In this document: positions 15,111-22,602 of the stretch, piece after piece
Layout of the letters: every line of letters starts with the position of its first letter
Numbering within the stretch: position 1 is the first letter of the stretch
Source of the DNA: CAYRWM01 sp964428055
GTDB lineage: Bacteria > Bacillota > Clostridia > Christensenellales > Christensenellaceae
NCBI GenBank assembly: GCA_964428055.1
Contig: CAYRWM010000023.1
Coordinates: forward strand, 1 to 31,279
Direction: 5' to 3'
Length of the DNA: 31,279 nt
Position numbers and translations under genes: made by a program
The notes under the pieces: model-generated
Told to the model about the DNA's origin: nothing
Seen by the model: the letters and a program-made list of their open reading frames with translations, nothing else
Databases searched by the model: none

Positions 15111-16055
15111 ATGCTGGAAATAGAAAGACCAAAAATTGAGTGCGCTGAAATGAGTGAAGACAAGCGTTACGCCAAGTTCGTGATGGAGCCGCTCGAGCGC
15201 GGATTCGGCACGACACTCGGTAATTCGCTCAGACGTGTCCTGCTCTCATGCCTGCCCGGCGTTGCCGTGACGAGCATAAAGATCGACGGGATACTCCACG
15301 AGTTTTCTTCTATCCCCGGCGTTAAGGAAGACGTTACCAACATAGTCCTCAACTTAAAGGGTCTGTGTGTGCGTCTCCACGGCGAAGCGAACAAGACCGT
15401 TATTATAAACAAGCAGGGTCCCTGCGTGATCACGGCTGCCGATATCGAAGCGGACAGTGAAGTCGAGATAATCAATCCCGAACTCGTGATCGCGACACTT
15501 GAGCCCGGTGCAAGTTTATATATAGAGATCAACCTTGAAAAGGGAAGAGGATATGTCCTTTCTGACAGGAACAAGAAAGAGGATATGCCCATCGGCGTTA
15601 TCCCCATGGATTCACTGTTCACTCCCGTTACAAAGGTCAATTTCTCGGTCGAGAACACTCGTGTCGGAAAGATAACCGATTTTGATAAACTCACCATAGA
15701 AGTGTGGACCAACGGCGTTACCGCTGCTGACGATGCCATTTCTCTGGCATCAAAGATACTTACCGAGTATCTGCTGCAGTTCGTTAACCTCACAGAAGCT
15801 ACCGAGTCGCTCCCGTTTGCGGATCCCAATCCTGATGACAAGAAGGAAAAGGTCCTTGAGACGACTATCGAGTATCTCGATCTGTCGGTTCGTTCCTACA
15901 ACTGCTTAAAGCGCGCAGGTATAAACACTGTTGGCGAACTCATAATGAAAGATGAAGATGAGATGATGAAAGTCCGCAATCTCGGGAAGAAATCCCTTGA
16001 GGAAGTTCAGCAGAAGCTCGAATCCCTCGGACTGTCACTCAAACATGAAGAATAA
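15111..16055 (+). CDS. rpoA: RNA polymerase subunit alpha
   Basis: This encodes 314 aa. The N-terminal dimerisation domain (FVMEPLERGFGTTLGNSLRR near residue 22) runs to about 230. A linker leads to the C-terminal domain (LDLSVRSYNCLKRAGI near 255, RNLGKKSLEE near 291) that contacts UP elements and activators. AAGGAGG lies upstream, followed by a decoy ATG that abuts it. Coexpression with ribosomal proteins is the usual arrangement. Confidence 0.97.
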   Translation: MLEIERPKIECAEMSEDKRYAKFVMEPLERGFGTTLGNSLRRVLLSCLPGVAVTSIKIDGILHEFSSIPGVKEDVTNIVLNLKGLCVRLHGEANKTVIINKQGPCVITAADIEADSEVEIINPELVIATLEPGASLYIEINLEKGRGYVLSDRNKKEDMPIGVIPMDSLFTPVTKVNFSVENTRVGKITDFDKLTIEVWTNGVTAADDAISLASKILTEYLLQFVNLTEATESLPFADPNPDDKKEKVLETTIEYLDLSVRSYNCLKRAGINTVGELIMKDEDEMMKVRNLGKKSLEEVQQKLESLGLSLKHEE

Positions 16056-16070
16056 ACGGAGGGCTTAAAC

Positions 16071-16553
16071 GTGGCTATGAGAAAATTGAGCAAACCATCT
16101 GATCAGAGAAAAGCTATGCTCCGCAGTCTTACGACGGCATTGCTTTGGTATGGTAAGATTGAAACCACGGAAGCGCGCGCAAAGGAAGTGCGCAGTATTG
16201 CCGAAAAGATAATAACAAAAGCTATTCGTACATACGAAGATACCGTTGCAGTTACCAAAAACGGTGAAGAATTCGTTAATGACGGCCCGAAGAAGCTGGC
16301 TGCCAGACGTGCGATAATGGCTTACGTATACGAGATCCCCGAAGCCAAGCAGGACAAGGAGAGCAAGTATGAGTATTTTGAGCGTACGAAGGATAACAAG
16401 CATCCTGTCGTAGAGAAGATATTCAGAGATCTCGCTCCCAAGTATGACAAACGTGCCAAGGAGCTCGGACAGGGCGGCGGTTACACCCGTATAATAAAGA
16501 AGGGTCCGCGTAAAGGCGACGCTGCAGAGACAGTTATTATCGAACTGGTTTAA
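16071..16553 (+). CDS. rplQ: 50S ribosomal protein L17
   Basis: This encodes 160 aa, longer than the roughly 120-130 aa of most L17 proteins. The core (RKLSKPSDQRKAMLRSL, then a C-terminal GGGYTRI) is normal, and the extra length is a charged insertion at about residues 62-120. L17 lies by the exit tunnel. GTG at 16071 is the start: GGAGGG (16058-16063) is 7 nt before it, and the ATG at 16077 is farther than ideal. It ends the alpha operon. Confidence 0.95.
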   Translation: MAMRKLSKPSDQRKAMLRSLTTALLWYGKIETTEARAKEVRSIAEKIITKAIRTYEDTVAVTKNGEEFVNDGPKKLAARRAIMAYVYEIPEAKQDKESKYEYFERTKDNKHPVVEKIFRDLAPKYDKRAKELGQGGGYTRIIKKGPRKGDAAETVIIELV

Positions 16554-16570
16554 TGAGAATCTGTTATGGA

Positions 16571-16600
16571 GGCTGCGGGAGGTATCCCCGTAGCCTTTTT
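16571..16600 (+). terminator. Terminator of the ribosomal superoperon
   Basis: A 9-bp stem (GGCTGCGGG 16571-16579 with CCCGTAGCC 16587-16595, one G-T pair) has a 7-nt loop and is followed by TTTTT (16596-16600). It lies 18 nt after rplQ and just before the ecfA1 ribosome binding site. Confidence 0.9.
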
Positions 16601-16617
16601 AACTTTTAGGAGCCGTG

Positions 16618-17451
16618 ATGGGAATAATCACCTTAAAGAATGTAAGCTACGCATATGAGACCGATACAGGCAGGGTACAGGCCGTATCTGACGTCAGCCT
16701 CGACATAGCCGAGGGTGAGTTTCTCTGTATACTCGGGCATAACGGGAGCGGTAAATCCACGCTCGCTAAGCTTATGAACGCGCTCCTTCTCCCCGAAAGC
16801 GGGAGCATAACGGTCAAGGGTATGGATACCAAGGATGAAGAGGAGTCATGGAAGATAAGAAGGCATGCCGGTATGGTCTTCCAGAATCCGGATAACCAGA
16901 TCGTTTCATCGATAGTCGAGGAAGATATTGCTTTCGGTCCCGAAAATCTCGGTATGCCGCGCGAAGAGATGATAACCTGCATACGCCGCGCTATCAAGGC
17001 CGTCGGAATGGAGGGGCATGAACAGGATTCACCCGCCATGCTGTCCGGCGGACAGAAACAGCGTGTCGCGATAGCAGGCGTTCTCGCGATGCTGCCCGAC
17101 GTGATAATATGTGACGAACCCACAGCCATGCTCGATCCCAAGGGAAGGGCTGAGGTGCTTGAGACTATACACAGGCTTAACAAAAGACTCGGAAAGACTA
17201 TCGTTCTTATAACACACTATATGGAAGAAACGGTGGATGCAGACAGGATCGTTGTTCTGTCAGGCGGGCGCATAACCGCTACCGGAACGCCCAGAGAAGT
17301 GTTCTCCATGAAGAACGTCGTCGAAAACGCGGGACTCTCGCTTCCGATAGCGGGGCAGCTGTATTTCGATCTTAAGGACAGAGGCGTGGAGCTCAAGGAC
17401 TTTCCTGTTACAAAGGAAGAACTGGTGGAGGGACTATGCTCATTAGCTTAA
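16618..17451 (+). CDS. ecfA1: ECF transporter ATPase, EcfA1
   Basis: This encodes 277 aa, an ABC ATPase of the energy-coupling-factor module that powers uptake of vitamins and metal ions through exchangeable S-components. The Walker A GHNGSGKST is at residues 40-48, the Q-loop is FQNPDNQ near 92, the signature is LSGGQKQR, and Walker B reads CDEPTAMLDP. TAGGAG lies 5 nt before the ATG at 16618. It overlaps ecfA2 by 16 nt. No promoter is obvious between the terminator at 16600 and the gene, so it may depend on read-through. Confidence 0.95.
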   Translation: MGIITLKNVSYAYETDTGRVQAVSDVSLDIAEGEFLCILGHNGSGKSTLAKLMNALLLPESGSITVKGMDTKDEEESWKIRRHAGMVFQNPDNQIVSSIVEEDIAFGPENLGMPREEMITCIRRAIKAVGMEGHEQDSPAMLSGGQKQRVAIAGVLAMLPDVIICDEPTAMLDPKGRAEVLETIHRLNKRLGKTIVLITHYMEETVDADRIVVLSGGRITATGTPREVFSMKNVVENAGLSLPIAGQLYFDLKDRGVELKDFPVTKEELVEGLCSLA

Positions 17452-18278
17452 AAGACGTGTCATTCACATACTCCGCCGGGACACCGTTCGAGAACCGTGC
17501 CTTAAATGGCATAAACCTCGAGATAGACAAGGGCGAGTTCGTAGGCATAATAGGCCACACCGGATGCGGCAAATCGACGCTCATACAGGTCATTGCCGGT
17601 CTGCTGACTCCCGAGAGCGGACAGGTCCTGATAGACGGAAAGGACATTTTCGAAAAAGGGTACGACAGAAAGCAGCTACGGCGCACACTCGGCGTAGTGT
17701 TCCAGTACCCTGAGTATCAGCTGTTTGAGGAGACTGTGGATCTGGATATATCCTACGGTCCGAGAAAAGCCGGTTACAGCGAAGAGGAGACAGAAGAGCA
17801 CGTTGCATGGGCATACGAGCAGCTGGGCTTGAACAGGGAAGCGCTGAAGGAAATGTCTCCGTTCGAGCTGTCCGGAGGACAGAAGAGGAAAATCGCGATA
17901 GCGGGCGTGCTCGCGCTCAGGCCCGATATACTCGTTCTGGACGAGCCTATAGCAGGGCTCGATCCCAAAGGAAGAAATGAATTTATGGCATTCGTAAGGT
18001 CCCTCAGGGAACAGGGGATGACCATAATAATGATATCCCATAACATGGACGGTCTCGCGGAGGAAGCCACCAGGATACTGGTCATGAAGAACGGCGAGAT
18101 CGTAAAGGACGATACACCCAAATCCGTTTTTACGGATACGGAGATGCTGGAAAGTCTCTCTCTAGGAACGAGTGAGGCGCATGAGATAGCCGAGATGCTT
18201 AAGGAAAAGGGCATCGATCAGTCCGTTATAACGTACTCAGAGCTGCTTGAAGAACTCTTGAGGAGGTATTCCTCATGA
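17436..18278 (+). CDS. ecfA2: ECF transporter ATPase, EcfA2
   Basis: This encodes 280 aa, the partner ATPase of the module. Walker A is GHTGCGKST at 40-48, the Q-loop is FQYPEYQLF, the signature LSGGQKRK, and Walker B LDEPIAGLDP. These match the A2 (EcfA') type. It overlaps both neighbours (16 nt with ecfA1 and 4 nt with ecfT), which favours equal synthesis of the subunits. Confidence 0.95.
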   Translation: MLISLKDVSFTYSAGTPFENRALNGINLEIDKGEFVGIIGHTGCGKSTLIQVIAGLLTPESGQVLIDGKDIFEKGYDRKQLRRTLGVVFQYPEYQLFEETVDLDISYGPRKAGYSEEETEEHVAWAYEQLGLNREALKEMSPFELSGGQKRKIAIAGVLALRPDILVLDEPIAGLDPKGRNEFMAFVRSLREQGMTIIMISHNMDGLAEEATRILVMKNGEIVKDDTPKSVFTDTEMLESLSLGTSEAHEIAEMLKEKGIDQSVITYSELLEELLRRYSS

Positions 18279-19066
18279 AGAACGTAGCACTCGGTCAGTA
18301 CTATCCCGGGAATTCGGTCATCCACAGACTGGATCCGAGGACAAAGATAATAATAACCCTTGCGCTGTTTGTCGTAATATTCATGATAGACACATTTATA
18401 GGGTTTGCTTGCCTCGGTGCGCTGTTCTGTGTGCTGCTGGCGATGTCCAGGATAAAAGTCGGATATGTGATGCAGACCGTAAGGCCTCTGCTCTTTATAA
18501 TAATAATAACTTTTGCTCTTAATATATTCTTTTACCGCGGCGAGACGGTATGGTTCGAGTACGGAGTCATAGTCATCACTCAGGAAGGTCTTATTAAGGC
18601 CCTGTTCATGGCCATAAGACTGCTGCTGCTCATAATGTCCACCAGCCTCATGATGCTGACCACGACACCCGTGCAGCTGACTGACGGACTTGAAAAGCTC
18701 GCTGCTCCTCTGGCTAAGATGGGCGCTCACGTGCACGAGATGGCGATGATGATGAGTATAGCCTTAAGGTTCATCCCCACGCTCAACGAGGAAACGGAGC
18801 GTATACAGAAAGCCCAGACGGCAAGGGGCGCCGAATTCGACAGCGGTAATGTACTTGCAAGGGCAAAGAACATGATACCACTGCTCGTACCTCTCTTTGT
18901 CAGCGCTTTCAAGAGGGCTGACGAACTGGCGATGGCTATGGAAGCCAGATGCTATCACGGAGGCAAGGGCAGGACTAAACTCAAGATCCTGGTCATGCAG
19001 AGAAATGACTGGATCGCTCTGGCCGTTATTTTGGCGGCATGTGTTGTAATGGCGGTGTTATTATGA
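18275..19066 (+). CDS. ecfT: ECF transporter transmembrane protein EcfT
   Basis: This encodes 263 aa with about five membrane helices (near 25-58, 70-87, 105-130, 243-263 and neighbours). The N-terminal HRLDPRTK motif and the two coupling-helix motifs, ARG at 183-185 and ARC at 224-226, contact the ATPases. ARC in place of ARG at the second site is a known variant in Gram-positives. No S-component gene is next to it, which suggests a shared (group II) module. It overlaps ecfA2 and truA by 4 nt each. Confidence 0.95.
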   Translation: MKNVALGQYYPGNSVIHRLDPRTKIIITLALFVVIFMIDTFIGFACLGALFCVLLAMSRIKVGYVMQTVRPLLFIIIITFALNIFFYRGETVWFEYGVIVITQEGLIKALFMAIRLLLLIMSTSLMMLTTTPVQLTDGLEKLAAPLAKMGAHVHEMAMMMSIALRFIPTLNEETERIQKAQTARGAEFDSGNVLARAKNMIPLLVPLFVSAFKRADELAMAMEARCYHGGKGRTKLKILVMQRNDWIALAVILAACVVMAVLL

Positions 19067-19842
19067 GGATCGGACTAATAATTTCGTATGACGGGACCGG
19101 TTACTGCGGATGGCAGAGACAGGAGAACGGCATATCAGTTCAGGAGAAGATAGAGGACGCTCTGCGCGAACTGACGGGTGAGGACATAACCCTGACGGCA
19201 GCTGGCAGAACGGATGCAGGTGTGCATGCGCTCGCCCAGACGGCGCACTTCGATACGGAATCGGGGATACCGGCCGAGAAATTCTCCTATGTGATAAACA
19301 CGGCTCTTCCGGATGATATACGCATAAAAGAATCCTTCAGAGCAAGGGACGATTTCCATGCGAGATATGACGTTACAAGAAAGACGTACGTGTACAACAT
19401 TTGGAATGACAGCCATGCGTCGGCTATACTAAGAAACTATTCGTTCCACGTTCCGAGAGATCTCGATCTGGACTCTATGGAAGAGGCTGCGGAAGCCCTT
19501 AAGGGGGAGCACGACTATACAGCTTTCTGCGCGGCCGGTGCTCAGACGAAGAATTTCGTCAGAACGGTCTACGATATTGACATAAATACCCGCGGCAGAC
19601 TCATAAGTTTTGAGTATACCGGAAACGGTTTTCTGTACAACATGGTAAGGATCCTGACGGGAACGCTCGTATATGTCGGCCTCGGGAAACTCGCACCGTC
19701 GGATATGGGCAGGATAATCGAGTCAAAGGACAGAACGAGAGCCGGTGTGACGGTACCTCCGGAAGGATTGTTCCTTAAAGACGTGTACTATTCCTACAGC
19801 CCGAGATACAGCGGTATGCAGACGAGTCTGGGTGAATTTTAA
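19063..19842 (+). CDS. truA: tRNA pseudouridine synthase TruA
   Basis: This encodes 259 aa and modifies uridines 38-40 in the tRNA anticodon arm. The catalytic Asp is D51 in GRTDAGVHA, and the C-terminal GNGFLYNMVRI and AGVTVPPEGL segments are present. The ATG at 19063 overlaps the ecfT stop (ATGA); an upstream in-frame start at 19039 lies within ecfT and is not conserved. No terminator follows; the rplM promoter begins 3 nt after the stop. Confidence 0.96.
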   Translation: MRIGLIISYDGTGYCGWQRQENGISVQEKIEDALRELTGEDITLTAAGRTDAGVHALAQTAHFDTESGIPAEKFSYVINTALPDDIRIKESFRARDDFHARYDVTRKTYVYNIWNDSHASAILRNYSFHVPRDLDLDSMEEAAEALKGEHDYTAFCAAGAQTKNFVRTVYDIDINTRGRLISFEYTGNGFLYNMVRILTGTLVYVGLGKLAPSDMGRIIESKDRTRAGVTVPPEGLFLKDVYYSYSPRYSGMQTSLGEF

Positions 19843-19845
19843 TTG

Positions 19846-19874
19846 TTGACAATGCGCCTAAAGGCCCATATAAT
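19846..19874 (+). promoter_or_regulatory. Consensus promoter of rplM-rpsI
   Basis: TTGACA (19846-19851) and TATAAT (19869-19874) are perfect consensus hexamers 17 bp apart. Transcription should start near 19881, giving a leader of about 115 nt. It is the best promoter in the window. Confidence 0.92.
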
Positions 19875-19880
19875 ATTTAA

Positions 19881-19995
19881 TGCACGTATCTGCGCACTAG
19901 CCCCGCGCGGAAACGGTCGGAAACGTACACTAGCCCCGTACGAAGCCGGCGGCAGATGATTAAAGATAAAAGATACTCATGGAGGAAGAGCCAAA
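19881..19995 (+). promoter_or_regulatory. rplM leader with two identical-loop hairpins
   Basis: Hairpin 1 has stem GCGC 19892-19895 with GCGC 19905-19908, extended by T-G and C-G pairs. Hairpin 2 has CGTAC 19924-19928 with GTACG 19938-19942. Both carry exactly the same 9-nt loop, ACTAGCCCC (19896-19904 and 19929-19937), 33 nt apart. ATCTGC (19888-19893) can also pair with GCAGAT (19952-19957), in competition with hairpin 1. There is no T tract. Bacillota are known to have an L13 leader element here; whether this is that class is not something I can confirm. Confidence 0.7.
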
Positions 19996-20424
19996 ATGAA
20001 AACATATATGGCACATCCGGGTGAGGTTGAGCAGAAGTGGTATCTGGTAGATGCATCCGACAAGGTTTTCGGACGTCTCGCAAGCCAGGTCGCAGCGATC
20101 CTCCGCGGAAAAAATAAGCCTGAATTCACACCCAATGTCGATACCGGCGATTTCGTTATTGTCATCAATACGGACAAGCTCGTACTGACAGGAAGAAAAC
20201 TCGATCAGAAGATATACTACAAGCACTCCGGATATCCGGGCGGCCTCAAAGAGACCAAGTATAGTGATCTTATGAAGAACAAGTCTGATTTCGCTTTCTA
20301 TGAAGCAGTCAGAAGGATGCTCCCGAAGAACAAGATCGGTGCTCAGATGCTCACTAAGCTCCGCGTTTACAAGGGAAGCGAACATAAGCATGCAGCTCAG
20401 AAACCTGAGCAGCTCGATCTGTAA
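19996..20424 (+). CDS. rplM: 50S ribosomal protein L13
   Basis: This encodes 142 aa, the standard length. Conserved parts are the N-terminal KWYLVDASDKVFGRLAS, GDFVIVINTDK near residue 52, and the KHSGYPGG segment. L13 is an early 50S assembly protein and, in other systems, represses its own operon. GGAGGAAGAG is upstream at 19981-19990. It is cotranscribed with rpsI. Confidence 0.97.
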   Translation: MKTYMAHPGEVEQKWYLVDASDKVFGRLASQVAAILRGKNKPEFTPNVDTGDFVIVINTDKLVLTGRKLDQKIYYKHSGYPGGLKETKYSDLMKNKSDFAFYEAVRRMLPKNKIGAQMLTKLRVYKGSEHKHAAQKPEQLDL

Positions 20425-20438
20425 GGGAGGGCAAGTGA

Positions 20439-20831
20439 ATGGCTAAAGAACAGTTTCTTGGAACAGGAAGAAGAAAAAAGTCTATTGCCAGAGTCCGCCT
20501 TATAGCAGGTAAAGGCAATATCACAATAAACAAGCGCGATATCGAAGAGTACTTCGGATATGAGACTCTCAAGATGATCGCAAGAGCTCCGCTGACACTC
20601 ACGGAAACGGCCGGAAAATACGACGTATTCGTAAACGTTCGCGGCGGCGGTTACACAGGACAGGCCGGTGCTATCCGTCACGGTATAGCAAGAGCGCTCG
20701 TTAAGGCTGAGGAAGATCTGAAGCCCGCGCTCAAAAAGGCAGGATTCCTGACACGTGACCCGAGAATGAAGGAAAGGAAAAAGTACGGTCTCAAAGCAGC
20801 CCGTCGTGCTCCTCAGTTCTCAAAGCGTTAA
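20439..20831 (+). CDS. rpsI: 30S ribosomal protein S9
   Basis: This encodes 130 aa. It starts MAKEQFLGTGRRKKSIARVRL and ends in KKYGLKAARRAPQFSKR, the tail whose last Arg reaches the P-site tRNA anticodon loop. GGGAGGG is just upstream. It is the second and last gene of the rplM operon. Confidence 0.97.
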   Translation: MAKEQFLGTGRRKKSIARVRLIAGKGNITINKRDIEEYFGYETLKMIARAPLTLTETAGKYDVFVNVRGGGYTGQAGAIRHGIARALVKAEEDLKPALKKAGFLTRDPRMKERKKYGLKAARRAPQFSKR

Positions 20832-20843
20832 ACAAATCATTGC

Positions 20844-20874
20844 AAGCACTCACTTCGGTGGGTGCTTCTTTTTT
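20844..20874 (+). terminator. Terminator of rplM-rpsI
   Basis: A 10-bp stem (AAGCACTCAC 20844-20853 with GTGGGTGCTT 20858-20867, one T-G pair) is capped by a TTCG tetraloop and followed by CTTTTTT. This is a classic strong terminator. Confidence 0.93.
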
Positions 20875-20880
20875 ATTCTG

Positions 20881-21018
20881 CGTCTGCGGTGCGATTTCCA
20901 TACGACGGATGACGCAGGTGGCGTACTGGTGCCGAATAAGGATTACAAAGGCTTCGAATGGTGGCTCGCCCGCGGCGATGACGGCAGCTGGTATATCGCG
21001 GACAAAGTATTCGGCTAA
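20881..21018 (+). pseudogene. 3' relic of an unknown protein gene
   Basis: In the frame ending at the TAA 21016-21018, the last 25 or so codons read like real protein (DYKGFEWWLARGDDGSWYIAD, then KVFG). A Trp-rich end of this kind is seen in small secreted or lipoprotein domains of Clostridia, but I cannot name the family. No start or ribosome binding site fits; going upstream the frame runs straight into the rpsI terminator. It is followed by its own terminator (21043-21070). I read it as the surviving tail of a deleted gene. Confidence 0.45.
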
Positions 21019-21042
21019 ATTACATATAGCGCTCTCTTAAGG

Positions 21043-21070
21043 CACCCGCTCTAACGGCGGGTGTTTTTTT
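21043..21070 (+). terminator. Terminator behind the 3' relic
   Basis: CACCCGC (21043-21049) pairs with GCGGGTG (21057-21063) around a 7-nt loop and is followed by seven T. There is no intact gene before it, only the relic ending at 21018. Confidence 0.88.
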
Positions 21071-21105
21071 ATGCTTGAGCGCTGGAAAAGGATGATTTAA
21101 AAAAA

Positions 21106-21205
21106 ATTAACGATTATCATAAATTTTTACTTGACAAGCATTAATTAGTGCCTTATACTAAGTTTAGAAATTAACGATAAACATTAAATATTTAACGATA
21201 ACAAG
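21106..21205 (+). repeat. Three operator-like TTAACGAT repeats
   Basis: The repeat TTAACGAT(A/T)A occurs at 21107-21116, 21171-21180 and 21192-21201. The first two share 13 of 15 bases when taken one base to the left and four to the right. Start-to-start distances are 64 and 21 bp, close to six and two helical turns. One copy lies upstream of the -35 box and two lie downstream of the -10, so a protein bound to them would enclose the promoter. The HTH protein encoded at 21832 is the natural candidate, by inference. Confidence 0.65.
21131..21159 (+). promoter_or_regulatory. Promoter of the DUF2975-HTH pair
   Basis: TTGACA (21131-21136) and TATACT (21154-21159) are 17 bp apart. Transcription would start near 21166, about 50 nt before the gene. 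Flanking TTAACGAT repeats make it probable that the promoter is regulated. Confidence 0.85.
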
Positions 21206-21217
21206 GAGAAAAACAAC

Positions 21218-21823
21218 ATGGATAACACTAAACTCGTGAAAAGGGCAACAATTATCGACCGCATTCTGAAGATCCTGCAGGGCTTTGCAATAGCTGGCAT
21301 GATCGTTCCCGCGGTATTCATCCCTCTGACTGCCATATTCGGTGAGCAGGTCATCGCCGAATCGGGCGAAATGACGCTCGGCGTACTCAATCTCAAGCTG
21401 GCGGGCTCCATGGAATCATATCTTAACATGCCGAATATCTCTGCTACTATAATATGCATGCTGATAGGCGCTATACTCGTAGCCGCGGCAATATGGTACT
21501 GCCTAAGGGTATTAAGAGAGATCCTTAAGCCGATGAAAGAAGGCACTCCGTTCGTTGAAGGTATGTCCGGCAAAGTCCGCAAGCTTGCATGGGCCGTACT
21601 CATAGGCGGCGGCATAGCCGAGCTGGGGCATGTGATCACCAACATATTTGAAGTGCAGGCATATAAGATCGACCATATACTGAATCCAGAAGCCGTCACT
21701 TCATATTCATACAACTGGACATTCAGTCTGTGGTTCGTACTTATAGCATTGGTGCTGTTCTTCCTGTCCTATGTCTTCCGCTGCGGCGAAGCGCTGCAGA
21801 AGGAATCTGACGAGACTCTGTGA
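21218..21823 (+). CDS. DUF2975-type membrane protein
   Basis: This encodes 201 aa with four predicted membrane helices near residues 22-44, 73-96, 125-145 and 168-190. The cytoplasmic loop LREILKPMKEGTPFVEG and the C-terminal FRCGEALQKESDETL are typical of DUF2975 proteins, which have no established biochemical role. ACAAGGAG precedes the ATG. The stop is 8 nt before the HTH gene, and DUF2975 genes are commonly followed by such a regulator. Confidence 0.8.
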   Translation: MDNTKLVKRATIIDRILKILQGFAIAGMIVPAVFIPLTAIFGEQVIAESGEMTLGVLNLKLAGSMESYLNMPNISATIICMLIGAILVAAAIWYCLRVLREILKPMKEGTPFVEGMSGKVRKLAWAVLIGGGIAELGHVITNIFEVQAYKIDHILNPEAVTSYSYNWTFSLWFVLIALVLFFLSYVFRCGEALQKESDETL

Positions 21824-21831
21824 GGTGCGTT

Positions 21832-22068
21832 ATGGGAAAGATAATACTGCGGCTTGACCGCGTTATGGCGGATCGAAAGATCAGCTTAAAGGAACTGTCC
21901 GAAAAGGTCGGCCTTTCAAATGTCAATCTCTCGAAGATGAAGACCGGCAAGATAAGCGCGATACGGTTTTCATCATTGGAAGCCATCTGCAGAGTGCTTA
22001 ACTGCCAGCCGGGGGATATACTGGAATACGACCCGACTGCCGTGTCTGACGAACCGGAGAAAGGCTGA
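21832..22068 (+). CDS. Small Cro/C1-type HTH regulator (YozG-like)
   Basis: This encodes 78 aa. Almost the whole protein is an XRE-family helix-turn-helix: DRVMADRKISLKELSEKVGL, then a recognition helix around NVNLSKMKTGK, and the closing ICRVLNCQPGDILEY. GAGGTG lies 4 nt before the ATG at 21832; a GTG at 21820 inside the previous gene is less likely. Paired with DUF2975 it probably controls its own operon through the repeats at 21106-21205. Confidence 0.85.
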   Translation: MGKIILRLDRVMADRKISLKELSEKVGLSNVNLSKMKTGKISAIRFSSLEAICRVLNCQPGDILEYDPTAVSDEPEKG

Positions 22069-22093
22069 ACCTGATCACAATATATTGGTACTT

Positions 22094-22120
22094 CCCGGGG
22101 CATATTTGCCCCGGGTTTTT
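22094..22120 (+). terminator. Terminator of the DUF2975-HTH operon
   Basis: A perfect 9-bp GC-rich stem (CCCGGGGCA 22094-22102 with TGCCCCGGG 22107-22115) with a TATT loop is followed by five T. Confidence 0.93.
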
Positions 22121-22125
22121 ATTGA

Positions 22126-22548
22126 AACAATGAGGCAGGGATGTTCGTTACCGTCTGGCTTGGAATATTGAAGCTCTCCTCGGGGGTCATAGCGGCCGCA
22201 AATGCCGGGCATGTACGTCCCGCGGTCTGTCAGGATAACCTTTTTGAAAGGATTAAGGATAAGCACGGTATGCCTTTGGGTGGGATCAATAACAGTAAGT
22301 ATAAGGATTATACGATAAAACTTGTTCCGGGTGATAAGGTGTTTGTCTATTCCGACGGCATTCCCGAGGCGAGAAATAACAGGCAGGAGATGTTTCAACC
22401 GGATCGGATGATAGATTCCCTGAACAGGAACAGGGACAGGTCTGCCGAAGAGATCGTTCAGGCGCTGAAAGTCGATATAGACGAGTTTGTCGGCGACACC
22501 CAGCAGTTTGACGATCTGACTATGCTGCTCTTTGAATACAAAGGATAA
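22126..22548 (+). pseudogene. 5'-truncated SpoIIE/PP2C-type phosphatase
   Basis: The 135 codons from the ATG at 22141 match the last two thirds of a SpoIIE/RsbU-type Ser/Thr phosphatase domain: MFVTVWLGIL, AANAGHVRP, KHGMPLGG, VFVYSDGIPEARN, and the C-terminal FDDLTMLLFEY. Homology-like sequence continues upstream of that ATG (codons for NNEAG from 22126), then meets a TGA at 22123 and the preceding terminator. The N-terminal sensor region and the first metal-binding Asp segment are missing. It is probably inactive. The SDG and DD acidic residues it keeps are not enough for a metal centre. Confidence 0.8.
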
Positions 22549-22556
22549 TGCAACAA

Positions 22557-22592
22557 GCGCCGCTGAAAACCTTTTCAGCGGCGCTCCTTTTT
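22557..22592 (+). terminator. Terminator behind the phosphatase relic
   Basis: A 13-bp perfect inverted repeat (GCGCCGCTGAAAA 22557-22569, complement 22572-22584) is followed by TCCTTTTT. It lies between convergent genes; on the opposite strand the following TTGTTG is a poor T tract, so it mainly serves rightward transcription. Confidence 0.85.
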
Positions 22593-22602
22593 AATTCGGG
22601 AT

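Noticed and set aside
16600..16617. Promoter for the ecf-truA operon
   Set aside because: The gap after the superoperon terminator is too short, and no -35/-10 pair with usual spacing could be identified between rplQ and ecfA1.
19881..19995. Class I tRNA or riboswitch of the T-box type before rplM
   Set aside because: No T-box sequence, acceptor-like arm or terminator is present; the twin-hairpin leader explains the region better.
20840..21040. 66-aa ORF behind rpsI in another frame
   Set aside because: It begins within the rpsI terminator stem and reads as unrelated sequence; the alternative frame ending at 21018 looks more like protein.
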